DNA from: CAYJFK01 sp964369475 | GTDB taxonomy: Bacteria; Bacillota; Clostridia; Oscillospirales; Feifaniaceae | Assembly (NCBI GenBank): GCA_964369475.1 | Contig: CAYJFK010000006.1 | Coordinates: 1 to 64,000, forward strand | Reading direction: 5' to 3' | DNA length: 64,000 bases | Shown: positions 34,120 through 42,946 of the stretch, piece by piece | How positions within the stretch are numbered: the stretch's first letter is position 1 | Layout of the letters: each line of letters opens with the position of its first letter | Program-made: the position numbers and the translations under genes | The notes under the pieces: generated by a model | Seen by the model: the letters and a program-made list of their open reading frames with translations, nothing else | Told to the model about the DNA's origin: nothing | Database searches by the model: none

Positions 34120-35439
34120 ATGGACAGGGCAAATAAATTTTTTGTTAACACATTGATTCTAACAGGTGCGGCCGCCTTCATGAAGGGGCTAACGGTTGCC
34201 TTTCAAGCTTGGCTTGCAAGCAGCATAGGAACAGCAGGAGTTGGACTGTTTCAGCTAATAACATCGGTATACATGCTTGCTGTAACGGTGGGGTCGGCAG
34301 GGGTAAGGCTTACCGCCACACGACTTGTAGTGGCGGCGGGGTGCTACGAGGGTAGGAACGGAGTGCGGAGCGCCATGAGGGCCTGTATAGGTTATGGCGC
34401 ATTTTGCGGTATGCTCTCTGCGCTTCTTCTGTTTTCCTTCGCAAGCCCTGTTGCCTTCTTTTTGCTACACGACGCAGAAACGGCAATATCACTGCGCATA
34501 CTGGCAATAAGCCTGCCGTTTTTGTCTGTCTCGGCGGCACTGTCGGGCTACTTTGTCGCCATGCGCAAGACAGTTCCAAACGCTGTGGTGCAACTTGGGG
34601 AGCAACTGCTAAAAATGGCACTCGCAATAGGCGGTGTTGCCATACTAAATCCACAGACTGCACAGCAAGCATGTGGAATAATAGTTGCAGGCACAGCAAT
34701 CGCAGAGGCGGCCTCCTTTTTCTCGCTCGCAATACTGTACAAGGCAGACAAAGGCTCGTTTATAGCTGACGGCAAGCGTGGAGGCTCATTTTTTAAAAAA
34801 GCACTCGAAATTGCAGTGCCCGATGCGGCAGGCTCTATTGTGCGTTCGCTTTTGGTCACGGCAGAACAACTAATAATCCCGATCGGCCTGCGAGCCTCGG
34901 GCAGCTCGGCGACGGTGGCGCTTTCGACATACGGCATAATCACAGGCATGGCAATCCCTGTGCTGACACTTCCGTCGGTACTCCTACTATCGGTATCGGG
35001 GCTGTTAGTGCCCGAAATAGCTGAGAGCTACGGAATGAAACGACTGCGCAACACAAAATACATAATCCGCCGCATGACAGGCATAGCCCTTGCATTTTCA
35101 ACCGTCTCGGCAATATGCCTATACTACTTTGCCCCTGATCTGTCGCAAGCGATCTACTCGACCGACGATGTGACGACCTACATAAGACTGCTCGCCCCAC
35201 TCGTCCCGATAATGTATCTCGATTTCATAGTAGACGGCTTCCTAAAAGGCCTCGGTGAGCAAGTGCGATCTATGCAGTACAACATTTTCACAGCAATTAT
35301 AGATGTTGTAGGGCTCTGGATACTTCTACCTGTAATGGGGGTATCGGGATTTATTTTAATGACATACATTACAAAGACGATAAATTTTGCGCTATCTATT
35401 GGCAGAGCGTGGAAAATCGGAGTGCGAACACGCTACTAA
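34120..35439 (+). CDS. Polysaccharide flippase, SpoVB-like (MATE/MOP superfamily)
   Basis: 439 residues with about 12-14 hydrophobic helices. The start KFFVNTLILTGAAAFMKGLT and the GTAGVGLFQLITSVYMLAVT segment, followed by the SAGVRLTATRLV stretch, match the SpoVB/stage V sporulation protein B group of lipid-linked oligosaccharide transporters. Probably moves a cell-wall or cortex precursor across the membrane during sporulation; which substrate is not visible. GAGGAGGGATGAC precedes the ATG. Single-gene unit. Confidence 0.85.
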   Translation: MDRANKFFVNTLILTGAAAFMKGLTVAFQAWLASSIGTAGVGLFQLITSVYMLAVTVGSAGVRLTATRLVVAAGCYEGRNGVRSAMRACIGYGAFCGMLSALLLFSFASPVAFFLLHDAETAISLRILAISLPFLSVSAALSGYFVAMRKTVPNAVVQLGEQLLKMALAIGGVAILNPQTAQQACGIIVAGTAIAEAASFFSLAILYKADKGSFIADGKRGGSFFKKALEIAVPDAAGSIVRSLLVTAEQLIIPIGLRASGSSATVALSTYGIITGMAIPVLTLPSVLLLSVSGLLVPEIAESYGMKRLRNTKYIIRRMTGIALAFSTVSAICLYYFAPDLSQAIYSTDDVTTYIRLLAPLVPIMYLDFIVDGFLKGLGEQVRSMQYNIFTAIIDVVGLWILLPVMGVSGFILMTYITKTINFALSIGRAWKIGVRTRY

Positions 35440-35605
35440 ATTGCACCTGCTGTCGGGTAGGGTGACAAATCACCCACAAGGCAGTATTATTGACATTATC
35501 CATGAACACACATATTCCGATAAGGTGTTTTTGTGTATAATGCCGAAAAGTAGCACATATATTTTGTATAATATTTTACATATTTTGACATAATAATTCA
35601 ACATT

Positions 35606-35649
35606 AAAAGCAAATAATGTTTGCTTTTTAACTTATACCGTGTTATACT
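35606..35649 (+). promoter_or_regulatory. Stem-loop and promoter ahead of the EF-G-like gene
   Basis: TTGCTT (35621-35626), 17-base spacer and TATACT (35644-35649) give a promoter with a leader of about 200 bases. A stem AAAAGCAAA / TTTGCTTTT (35606-35629) overlaps the -35 box and could end transcription from the flippase gene. The rest of 35440-35855 shows only an imperfect stem-loop near 35446-35484. Confidence 0.5.
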
Positions 35650-35855
35650 ATTGAAAGAGTTTATTTTTTATGGCGATGCTTAGAAAAATGTCACAAAAAT
35701 TCACTGAATTTATTGTGTATTTAGCCATAATTTAAAGAAGTATATAAAGCAGAAAGTTTTATATAAGGGAAACGCAGATAAATCATAAGTGCCAACAGGC
35801 ATAGGGTTTGGAGTGTTTACCCAAAGCAAAGAGCACAGAAAGGAATGGTCGTAAT

Positions 35856-37877
35856 ATGAAACAATATCCCGTAGACAAAATTAGAAATGTCGTTCTGCTT
35901 GGGCAGGGCAGGGCAGGAAAGACCGCCCTTACTGAGGCGGCGCTTTTCCTTACAAAGGGAACGGACAGGCTTGGTAAGCTCGCAGACGGCAACACCGTCA
36001 GTGACTTTGATCCGGAGGAAATCAGACGTCAGATTTCTATCTCGGCAACGGTCGCTCCCGTAGAATACGAGGGCTACAAGATCAACCTAATCGACACACC
36101 CGGTTACTTCGACTTTGTAGGAGAGGTTATGCAGGGAGTTAGAGTTGCCGAAACAGCACTTATTTGCACATCGGGCAGAGATGGCGTAGGCGTTGGCACC
36201 GAAAAGGGCTGGGAATATGCAACAAAGGCCGGACTGTCTAAAATTTTCTTTATAGGCAAGCTCGACGAAGAACATGCAGACTACTTTAAGGTCGCACAGG
36301 AAATGCGTGATGTATTTGGCATTACGGTCTGCCCTGTCAATGCCCCTCTAATGGAGGACGGCAAGATGGTAGGCCTGTACGACTTTGTAGACAGAAAGCT
36401 TAGAAGATATGAAAACGGTGTGCCTACCGACTACGACATGCCGGATTATCGTGACCCTGAAGTAGACAGACTTTGGGATATGATGAGTGAATCTATCGCC
36501 GAGCAGGGCGACGAGCTTATGGAGAAGTTCTTTGCAGGCGAATTCTTCACAAAGGCAGAGTCGATAGCCGCTCTAAAGCAGGGCATAGCAAACGGAACTA
36601 TTGCCCCGATTTCCTGTGGATCTGCACTTACGCTTGAGGGTGTAAACGATCTGCTTCAAACAATTATTCATGCAACTCCGTCGCCCGCTACTAAGGGTTG
36701 TACGCAAGATGGCGAGCTTGCAGCTATTATATTCAAGACGGTCGCAGACCCATTTGTCGGCAAAATGTCCTTCTTTAAGGTCGAAAGCGGCACAATGAAG
36801 TCTGACAGCGTTGTATACAACTCGAGGACAGAGGCAAACGAGAAGGTCGGCAAGCTATTCTTTAGCAGAGGTAAAAAGCAGGCCGATACACCTGTTGTAA
36901 GCTGTGGCGACATTGGATTTGTTGCAAAGCTTGCCGCCACTGCTACGGGCGATACACTTTGCGCAGTCGGCACAGATGTAAAGCTTAAGGGAATAGACTT
37001 CCCCGAGCCTTGCTACACAATGTGCGTAATGCCTGCCGCAAAGGGCGACGAAGAAAAGATTAGCTCGGGTCTTACAAAGCTGTCGGAAGAGGACAAAACA
37101 TTTACATTTGGACTAAACTCCGAAACAAAAGAGCTCGTTATTTCGGGCGTTGGCGACATGCATATAGATGTTCTTATGTCTAAGCTAAAGAACAAATTCG
37201 GCACAAATGTCGTGCTAAAAGAGCCCAAAGTGCCTTACAGAGAGACAATACGCAAAAAGGTTAAGGTACAAGGAAAGCACAAAAAGCAGTCGGGCGGTCA
37301 TGGTCAGTACGGCGATGTTTGGATCGAGTTCGAGCCAAACTACGAGACAGAGGAGCTTGTATTTGCTGAAACTGTCGTCGGTGGATCTGTTCCACGTAAC
37401 TTCTTCCCCGCAGTAGAGAAGGGCCTTCGTGACAGCGTCGTAAAGGGCGTTCTTGCAGGCTACCCCGTTGTTAACATGAAGGCAACACTTACGGACGGAT
37501 CTTACCACGATGTCGACTCCTCCGAAATGGCATTTAAGATGGCGGCAGGCATTGCATATAGAGCAGGTATGGCGGTCGCTTCACCTGTGCTATTAGAGCC
37601 TATCGGAAGCCTTAAAGTACAAATTCCCGATTCTCAAATGGGCGACATTTTAAGCGATGTCAACAAGAGGAGAGGAAGAATTCTCGGAATGAACCCGATG
37701 GACGGCCTACAAGAAGTAGAGGCAGAAGTGCCGATGGCAGAGATGGCGACATATGCAGTTGACCTTCGTTCCATGACACAGGGCAGAGGCTCGTTTAGCC
37801 TTGAGTTTGTCAGATACGAAGAAGCACCGCAGAATATAGCCGATAAGGTAATAGCCGAATCGAATGTAGAAGAATAA
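35856..37877 (+). CDS. EF-G-like translation-factor GTPase (EF-G paralogue)
   Basis: 673 residues, about the length of EF-G. GTPase motifs: G1 GQGRAGKT (residues about 13-20), G3 DTPGYFDF, G4 as GKLD instead of NKxD, G5 SCGSAL; later EF-G domains II-V are recognisable, e.g. VKVQGKHKKQSGGHGQYGDV in domain IV and MTQGRGSFSLEF in domain V. The altered G1 and G4 motifs place it in the EF-G-like paralogue group found in many Clostridia rather than canonical FusA. Exact role unknown. The ATG at 35856 follows GGAATGGTCGTAAT; the earlier in-frame ATG at 35808 gives an unusual extension. Confidence 0.85.
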   Translation: MKQYPVDKIRNVVLLGQGRAGKTALTEAALFLTKGTDRLGKLADGNTVSDFDPEEIRRQISISATVAPVEYEGYKINLIDTPGYFDFVGEVMQGVRVAETALICTSGRDGVGVGTEKGWEYATKAGLSKIFFIGKLDEEHADYFKVAQEMRDVFGITVCPVNAPLMEDGKMVGLYDFVDRKLRRYENGVPTDYDMPDYRDPEVDRLWDMMSESIAEQGDELMEKFFAGEFFTKAESIAALKQGIANGTIAPISCGSALTLEGVNDLLQTIIHATPSPATKGCTQDGELAAIIFKTVADPFVGKMSFFKVESGTMKSDSVVYNSRTEANEKVGKLFFSRGKKQADTPVVSCGDIGFVAKLAATATGDTLCAVGTDVKLKGIDFPEPCYTMCVMPAAKGDEEKISSGLTKLSEEDKTFTFGLNSETKELVISGVGDMHIDVLMSKLKNKFGTNVVLKEPKVPYRETIRKKVKVQGKHKKQSGGHGQYGDVWIEFEPNYETEELVFAETVVGGSVPRNFFPAVEKGLRDSVVKGVLAGYPVVNMKATLTDGSYHDVDSSEMAFKMAAGIAYRAGMAVASPVLLEPIGSLKVQIPDSQMGDILSDVNKRRGRILGMNPMDGLQEVEAEVPMAEMATYAVDLRSMTQGRGSFSLEFVRYEEAPQNIADKVIAESNVEE

Positions 37878-37890
37878 AGCAGTAAGCTGA

Positions 37891-37924
37891 AAAGGGCGGT
37901 GACGATCTATCGTCACCGCCCTTT
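37891..37924 (+). terminator. Terminator hairpin left of repeat
   Basis: AAAGGGCGGTGACGAT-CT-ATCGTCACCGCCCTTT directly after the EF-G-like gene; interrupted by the repeat before a long U-tract. Confidence 0.85.
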
Positions 37925-38083
37925 GGCTGGAGAAAAACCCAAAATCAAGCCCATTCGGAAGGAGGGGGAGCGGCGAGGGGCACCATCAGGGTGCCCCCTG
38001 GCGTTAAATTCCCGCCCCGTGGGCGTTAAAATCAGCGCCAGCTGATTTCTTCAGCTTGGAGAAAACACTTTTTCTCCAAGCTG
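37925..38083 (+). repeat. Terminator-associated repeat, long form (159 bp)
   Basis: GGCTGGAGAAAAACCC, AAGCCCATTCGGAAGGAGGG, GCACCATCAGGGTGCCCC, CCCGCCCCGTGGGCG, CAGCGCCAGCTG, then the terminal CAGCTTGGAGAAAA / TTTTCTCCAAGCTG arms. Lies between two related but no longer identical hairpins. Confidence 0.9.
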
Positions 38084-38119
38084 AAAAGAGCTGTGACGAT
38101 TTCTCGTCACAGCTCTTTT
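38084..38119 (+). terminator. Terminator hairpin right of repeat
   Basis: AAAAGAGCTGTGACGA and TCGTCACAGCTCTTTT; the inner GTGACGA/TCGTCAC is shared with the left hairpin at 37891, while the outer five pairs differ by compensated changes. 38120-38264 contains only a weak stem-loop (CTTTGCTC / GAGCAAAG at 38203-38228). Confidence 0.85.
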
Positions 38120-38264
38120 GTCTCTTAAAACTTGATATTATAACATTTAGGGCTTTGAAGTCTGCCTTTAGAGATAGGAGAATATCGACATGCAAACAAG
38201 GTCTTTGCTCTTTTCTTGCAGAGCAAAGTATTTTGAAATAAGAGCTATACACAATACCAAAGCA

Positions 38265-39146
38265 CTACAAAAGAGCATTCTTCAGGTCGCTTATCACGTC
38301 CTTAATATCTCCCTCTATTAAAACAGAACGATCTACAATCTCCCTTGCACAATCTGGCGCATTTAAGTTGACACTTGCAAAGGTAGCATTTTTGTTGTTG
38401 TATGTCATCTGCCAAAACGGATATTTTATAATGGAAGGAGTATTAAACCCAACGCCGAGCTCTAAAAAGAGCACATTTTTGCGGCTCTTTGCCGCAATAA
38501 AGGCCTCGTATCTGCCGTATGCCCTATGCCAACCTTCATCTTCGGCGAATGCGCTGTCTTTACGAAGATTTGTCGTCATGGGCTTGCCGCACTTTGGGCA
38601 GTAGGGGATTAGCTCTGTCGGAATTTTAAAATCTCGCTGACTCTTGACCATCTTGGTTATTACTTCAAAGTTGTCGTATGTCTCGTTATGGCAAGGCAAA
38701 GAGCACTGAAAGAGCCCGTAGTCGCCTTGCGTGTAAAAAAGACGCTCTTTGTCAAAGCCTGTCTTTTGGAAAAGGTGGTCGACATTGGTTGTGATAACAA
38801 AATACTCCTTGTCTGTTACAAGCCCTAATAGATCTTGGTAAACATCATTTAGCTCTTGCTCGTACCTGTTATAAAGTATATGACGGCTAAAATACCCCCA
38901 AAACTCCTCTAAACTCTCATGAGGGTAAAAGGCGGCGGAGTACATGTCGGAAAAATCGTATTTTTCTATATAATCGGCAAAAAGTCGCTCGAAGCGCTGA
39001 CCACTGTACGACAGCCCTGCCGATGTCGAAAGTCCTGCACCTGCACCGATTACGACAGCATCGGCTCTTTGCAGCGCTTCTTTTAGCCTATAAATCTTGT
39101 CCGAGTAACTCTCGGTAGAGTTTAAGATCTTGTTCTTTAAAGACAT
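38265..39146 (-). CDS. Class M sirtuin (SirTM), probable protein ADP-ribosyltransferase
   Basis: 293 residues. NAD-binding Rossmann motif GAGAGLSTSAG (34-44), TTNVDH (119-124) and zinc cysteines C148, C152 and the CPKCG pair near 192-195. The catalytic histidine of deacetylase sirtuins is replaced by glutamine (Q140 in YTQGDYG), the hallmark of class M sirtuins, which ADP-ribosylate rather than deacetylate. The macrodomain gene lies immediately upstream and overlaps by 59 bases. The start at 39146 is kept because TAGGAGTG lies ten bases before it. The usual partners, GcvH-like carrier and lipoate ligase LplA2, are not in the window. Confidence 0.9.
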   Translation of the reverse strand: MSLKNKILNSTESYSDKIYRLKEALQRADAVVIGAGAGLSTSAGLSYSGQRFERLFADYIEKYDFSDMYSAAFYPHESLEEFWGYFSRHILYNRYEQELNDVYQDLLGLVTDKEYFVITTNVDHLFQKTGFDKERLFYTQGDYGLFQCSLPCHNETYDNFEVITKMVKSQRDFKIPTELIPYCPKCGKPMTTNLRKDSAFAEDEGWHRAYGRYEAFIAAKSRKNVLFLELGVGFNTPSIIKYPFWQMTYNNKNATFASVNLNAPDCAREIVDRSVLIEGDIKDVISDLKNALL

Positions 39147-39882
39147 TAAAAATCACTCCTATCTCGCTACCTGTACGGTTTAATACCTCCTTAACCGTAT
39201 CGACCGCAATGCTTGCCGCCTCTTTGTTTGGAAAGCGGAATTCACCCGTCGATATACAGCAAAATGCAACACTGCTTAACTTGTGCTCTATGGCAAGCTC
39301 TAAACAATTTCGATAGCAGTCAGCAAGCAAAGAGCAGTGCTCCTCGGTTAAGCGATGATCTACAATAGGCCCTACCGTGTGCAAGACATACTTGCTCGGT
39401 AAATTATACCCCTTTGTAATTTTGGCAGTCCCTGTGCGCTCCTCATGGCCTTGTAACCTTATAATTTCGTCGCAGTCCCTACGTAGTTCAATCCCTGCCA
39501 CCGAATGTATCGCATTGTCTATGCAATCGTGACAGGGGATAAAACAGCCGAGCAGAGCGGAGTTTGCCGCATTTACAATGGCGTCGACCTTAAGCGTTGT
39601 TATGTCGCCCTGCCATAGGTAAAGGCGACTGTCCGACTTTAAAGGCCGTAGCTCGCCCATGCTGATAGTCCTGCCGGATGCAACCTCGCTTTGCAAAAAT
39701 TCATCTTGAATTTTTAAAAAATGTGCATTAATCGGCATGGGCGGACGTACATTCATTAAAGAGCGAAGAAGCCTGCGCCCCTCATAATAGTCTTGCTTAA
39801 AACGTGCCGCCTGCTCTTTGTATTGCGGCATTTCGTCTAAAAGCGTGTCGTTTAAATAGCGTAGTTTTTCTAAATTTGTCAT
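39088..39882 (-). CDS. Zinc-dependent macrodomain, protein ADP-ribose hydrolase
   Basis: 264 residues: N-terminal helical extension (1-85) and a macrodomain (about 86-260). ADP-ribose-binding WQGDITTLKVDAIVNAANS (90-108) is followed by the zinc-macro signature GCFIPCHDCIDNAIHSVAG with C113, C117, H118 and C120 as ligand candidates. Later SIAVDTVKEVL and CISTGEFRFPNKEAA are typical. Removes ADP-ribose added by the partner sirtuin. AAAGGGTAATATT precedes the ATG. First gene of the two-gene operon; promoter at 39909. Confidence 0.92.
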   Translation of the reverse strand: MTNLEKLRYLNDTLLDEMPQYKEQAARFKQDYYEGRRLLRSLMNVRPPMPINAHFLKIQDEFLQSEVASGRTISMGELRPLKSDSRLYLWQGDITTLKVDAIVNAANSALLGCFIPCHDCIDNAIHSVAGIELRRDCDEIIRLQGHEERTGTAKITKGYNLPSKYVLHTVGPIVDHRLTEEHCSLLADCYRNCLELAIEHKLSSVAFCCISTGEFRFPNKEAASIAVDTVKEVLNRTGSEIGVIFNVFKEQDLKLYRELLGQDL

Positions 39883-39908
39883 AATATTACCCTTTTGAAA
39901 GTGGAATA

Positions 39909-39963
39909 AAAATACTTTTATCCTTGTGTGGTTACAAATGCCGTATCCATATTACGGTATTTG
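39909..39963 (-). promoter_or_regulatory. Promoter with overlapping palindrome for the macrodomain-sirtuin operon
   Basis: Minus strand TTGTAA (39932-39937), 17-base spacer, TATTTT (39909-39914). A near-perfect inverted repeat, AAATGCCGTA / TACGGTATTT around TCCATAT (39937-39963), abuts the -35 box and looks like a regulator site. The regulator is not identifiable here. Confidence 0.55.
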
Positions 39964-40044
39964 ATATGCTATGTAATTGTATCAAAATATCAAAATTATT
40001 GCAAGCACGCACAGGGAATAGCGATTTCGATTTTGGAAGAATAC

Positions 40045-40122
40045 TATTTGTTTACAGTACAAATACATTTGTCTTTGGTATTTGTTACTAAATTATGAAT
40101 AAAAACGAAATTACATTTGTCT
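40045..40122 (+). promoter_or_regulatory. Cluster of ATTTGT hexamers ahead of the class III aminotransferase
   Basis: ATTTGT occurs four times in about 80 bases, including two ACATTTGTCT decamers 48 bases apart (40065, 40113), plus an inverted ACAAAT. It may be a binding-site array for the downstream gene; I see no clear -10/-35 pair. The rest of 39964-40190 holds nothing I can name. Confidence 0.3.
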
Positions 40123-40190
40123 ATTTATACGTTATCTTTTTTGTTCATAATCTGTTAAAATATAAGAACATCATATAAAGGAGGATAAAT

Positions 40191-41507
40191 GTGAAAAAGA
40201 TCATCTGCGAAGAACTTGTAAAGCGTGACAGTGCGGTAATTGCACAGGCAAACCATCTAAGCTACTTTCCCCTTGTTGTAAAGAGTGTGAAAGGGGCGAT
40301 TATTACCGACGAGGACGGATTTGAGTATGTGGACTTTCTTTCGAGCGCATCCTCTTTAAATCTCGGTTCTTGTCATCCACGCATAACAAAGGCACTGCAA
40401 GAACAGCTTGAGATGTACACACAGTACACAAATGCCTATACATATGGACGAAATGCAATAGAATATGCCGAGGAACTCGTGTCGCTCTATCCAGGTGGCC
40501 TGCCTGCTAAGGTCTGCTACGGCAACTGCGGATCAGACGCTAACGATGCGGCGGTAAAATATGCCAGAGGATACACAGGCCGCTCCAAGGTAATTGTATT
40601 CCAATACGGCTATCACGGCAACACATACATGGCATCTTCCATGACGACCGTAACAACGAGAATGAGGGAAAAAATCGGCCCAATGGTGCCCGATATATAT
40701 GTTTTCCCCTTCTGCGGCAAGGACGAGGAGGCAGAGGCGGCACTTGCCCCAATGCTCGAAGCCTTTAAAACGCACCTTCCACCATCAGAAGTAGCTTGTA
40801 TGGTAATAGAGCCAATCCAAGGGGACAGCGGCATTATCCCTGCAAGTAAGGTCTTTATGAAAAGGCTCTACGAGATATGCAAGCAGCACGGCATACTATT
40901 TATCGCCGAAGAAGTGCAACAGGCATTCGGACGTACCGGCAAGTGGTTCTCGATAGAGCACTACGACATTGTGCCCGACGGCATCGTGCTCGGCAAATCG
41001 GTCGGCGGCGGCCTAACACTCGGCGCATTTATGGGCAAGGCAGAGATTATGGACTGCCTGCCTGCTCCTGCTCACCTCTTTACCCTCGGCGGCAACGCAA
41101 TAGCTTGTAAGGCAGGTTGCGAGATGGTGCGAGAGATGAAGGAGACAGATCTATTTGCTCAGGTCGACAAAAAGGGTGCTGATATAATGGCATTCTTTAA
41201 AGAGCTCGGCGAGCAGTACGGCATTGTCGGCGAGGTTAGAGGACTTGGACTGTCTATCGGTGTCGAAATTATAGATAAAGAGAGCGGCAAGGCAGATAGT
41301 GTAGCAACATCTAAAATATGTTTCCGCTCCTACGAAAAAGGCCTTGTTATGATCTCGCTTGCAGGCAACGTGCTTAGAGTTCAGCCCCCTCTTGTAATAA
41401 CAGAGGAGAACATTGAAGTGGCAAAGCGCATACTAAGAGAGGTATTCCAAGAACTTGCCGAGGGCAAAATTCCCGACAGTGTACTGGAGTACGCAAAGGG
41501 TTGGTAA
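40191..41507 (+). CDS. Class III PLP-dependent aminotransferase
   Basis: 438 residues, fold-type I, resembling 4-aminobutyrate/omega-amino-acid aminotransferases. Visible: LNLGSCHPRITKAL, the phosphate-binding CGSDANDAAVKYARGYTGR, YGYHGNTYMA, EPIQGDSGIIP, AEEVQQAFGRTGKW with the cofactor aspartate position changed to glutamate (E-E-V-Q), and the PLP lysine in LGKSVGGGL near 268. The start is a GTG after AAAGGAGG. A permease gene follows 100 bases downstream, so a joint role in uptake and use of an amino acid is likely; the substrate is unknown. Confidence 0.88.
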   Translation: MKKIICEELVKRDSAVIAQANHLSYFPLVVKSVKGAIITDEDGFEYVDFLSSASSLNLGSCHPRITKALQEQLEMYTQYTNAYTYGRNAIEYAEELVSLYPGGLPAKVCYGNCGSDANDAAVKYARGYTGRSKVIVFQYGYHGNTYMASSMTTVTTRMREKIGPMVPDIYVFPFCGKDEEAEAALAPMLEAFKTHLPPSEVACMVIEPIQGDSGIIPASKVFMKRLYEICKQHGILFIAEEVQQAFGRTGKWFSIEHYDIVPDGIVLGKSVGGGLTLGAFMGKAEIMDCLPAPAHLFTLGGNAIACKAGCEMVREMKETDLFAQVDKKGADIMAFFKELGEQYGIVGEVRGLGLSIGVEIIDKESGKADSVATSKICFRSYEKGLVMISLAGNVLRVQPPLVITEENIEVAKRILREVFQELAEGKIPDSVLEYAKGW

Positions 41508-41607
41508 GAATTAAGGTAAAGACAATTAATATGTAGTAACATCTATCACCCGAGGGTGGGCGGTGTAACTAAATAAAGGGAGAAATAAATTTAGAAGGAG
41601 TAATATC

Positions 41608-42720
41608 ATGAACACAGCGAAAAAATCCAGCATGTTTCAAAAGCTAATCGTGCCGGGCATTGTTTTCCAGTCGGTCGTTATAGCGGGCGGCTACGGTACA
41701 GGAGCAGAGCTTGTGCAATACTTTGGCCCCTCGGGCACAGTGGGCGGCCTTTTATCCATGACGCTAATCTCCATGGTAACTTGGGCGATAGTATGCGCCA
41801 TTACATTTGAATTTGCACGTACATTTAAAACATTCGACTATAAGAGCATGATGAAAAAAGTTATGGGCCCCGGTTGGATTGCATACGAGGCTTGCTATCT
41901 AATTCTTCTTATGATAGTTCTTGCCGTTGTTACAGCGTCGGCAGGCGACATTCTAAACGAGCTCTTTGGGCTTAATAAATGGATAGGTATTTTCGGTATG
42001 GGAGCGGCTGTTTTCCTCCTCGTTATGAACGGCTCGGCTCTAATCGAAAAGGTACTTTCCTACTGGTCTTTCCTACTATACGGCGTATACATACTATTCC
42101 TTGTAATGATGTTTATGAACTTTGGTACAGAGATAACAACAAACATCTCGACAGGCACAACAGAGGGCAACTGGGTCGTGCTCGGCTTCCAGTATGCGTT
42201 TTACAACCTCGGTATTATCCCTGCTGTTTTGTACACCGTGCGCCACTGTGAATCCCGCAAAGAAGCGCTCACATCGGGCGTTATCGCAGGCGTTATAGCT
42301 ATACTTCCGGCTATCTTCCTATTCACAGCCATGACAGCCTTCTACCCTGCAATAAACTCGGAAGGCCTACCTGTAAACTACATGCTATCGCAACTTGGCA
42401 CACCTTGGCTACAATACCTATTCCAGTTTGTTCTATTCGGCACACTAATCGAGACTGGCGCAGGCTTTATCTTTGCCGTTACAGACAGAATAGACACAGC
42501 GATAAAAGCAAAAGGCCAAGAGACACCCAAATGGGTTACACCTGTTGCCGCTCTTACACTAATAGGTGTTGGTATAGTTGTATCGCAGTTTGGACTGCTA
42601 AACCTAATCCTAACAGGATACGGCGCCGCCTCCTACGGCTTCTTCTTTTTCTACGTGCTTCCGATATGCACAATCGGCCTTTACAAGATAATAAAAGCAA
42701 AGGGCGAAGTTCAAGAATAA
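41608..42720 (+). CDS. YkvI-type membrane transporter (APC superfamily)
   Basis: 370 residues with about ten hydrophobic helices. The start VPGIVFQSVVIAGGYGTGAE, with glycine-rich unwound helix 1, and FGPSGTVGGLLSMTLISMV match the YkvI family of predicted amino-acid or organic-solute transporters. Helix with YWSFLLYGVYILFLVMMF and the charged VRHCESRKEALTSG loop are also typical. AGAAGGAG precedes the ATG. It lies 100 bases after the class III aminotransferase gene and probably imports its substrate. Confidence 0.82.
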   Translation: MNTAKKSSMFQKLIVPGIVFQSVVIAGGYGTGAELVQYFGPSGTVGGLLSMTLISMVTWAIVCAITFEFARTFKTFDYKSMMKKVMGPGWIAYEACYLILLMIVLAVVTASAGDILNELFGLNKWIGIFGMGAAVFLLVMNGSALIEKVLSYWSFLLYGVYILFLVMMFMNFGTEITTNISTGTTEGNWVVLGFQYAFYNLGIIPAVLYTVRHCESRKEALTSGVIAGVIAILPAIFLFTAMTAFYPAINSEGLPVNYMLSQLGTPWLQYLFQFVLFGTLIETGAGFIFAVTDRIDTAIKAKGQETPKWVTPVAALTLIGVGIVVSQFGLLNLILTGYGAASYGFFFFYVLPICTIGLYKIIKAKGEVQE

Positions 42721-42756
42721 TATTTGTTTAGTGTAGTAAAGTTTTCCATAAAAAAC

Positions 42757-42784
42757 ACAGCCCGATGAACATTCATCGGGCTGT
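42757..42784. terminator. Terminator hairpin left of repeat
   Basis: ACAGCCCGATGA-ACAT-TCATCGGGCTGT, preceded by AAAAAAC. The same 28 bases recur at 42947-42974, across the repeat. Serves the permease gene and, on the other strand, the gene at 43002. Confidence 0.85.
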
Positions 42785-42946
42785 CAGCTTGGAGAAAAAG
42801 CGTTTTCTCCAAGCTGAAAAAATCAGCTGGCGCTGATTTTAACGCCCTCGGGGCGGGAATTTTACGCCAGAGGGCACCCTGATGGTGCCCCCTCGCCGCT
42901 CCCCCTCCTTCCGAAGGGGCTTGATTTTAGGTTTTTCTCCAGTCTG
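42785..42946 (-). repeat. Terminator-associated repeat, long form (162 bp), reverse orientation
   Basis: Reverse of the 20235 copy: terminal CAGCTTGGAGAAAA / TTTTCTCCAAGCTG arms first, then AATCAGCTGGCGCTGATT, GCCCTCGGGGCGGG, GGGCACCCTGATGGTGCCC, CTCCTTCCGAAGGGGCTTGA and GTTTTTCTCCAGTCTG. It sits exactly between two identical copies of the local terminator hairpin. Confidence 0.92.
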
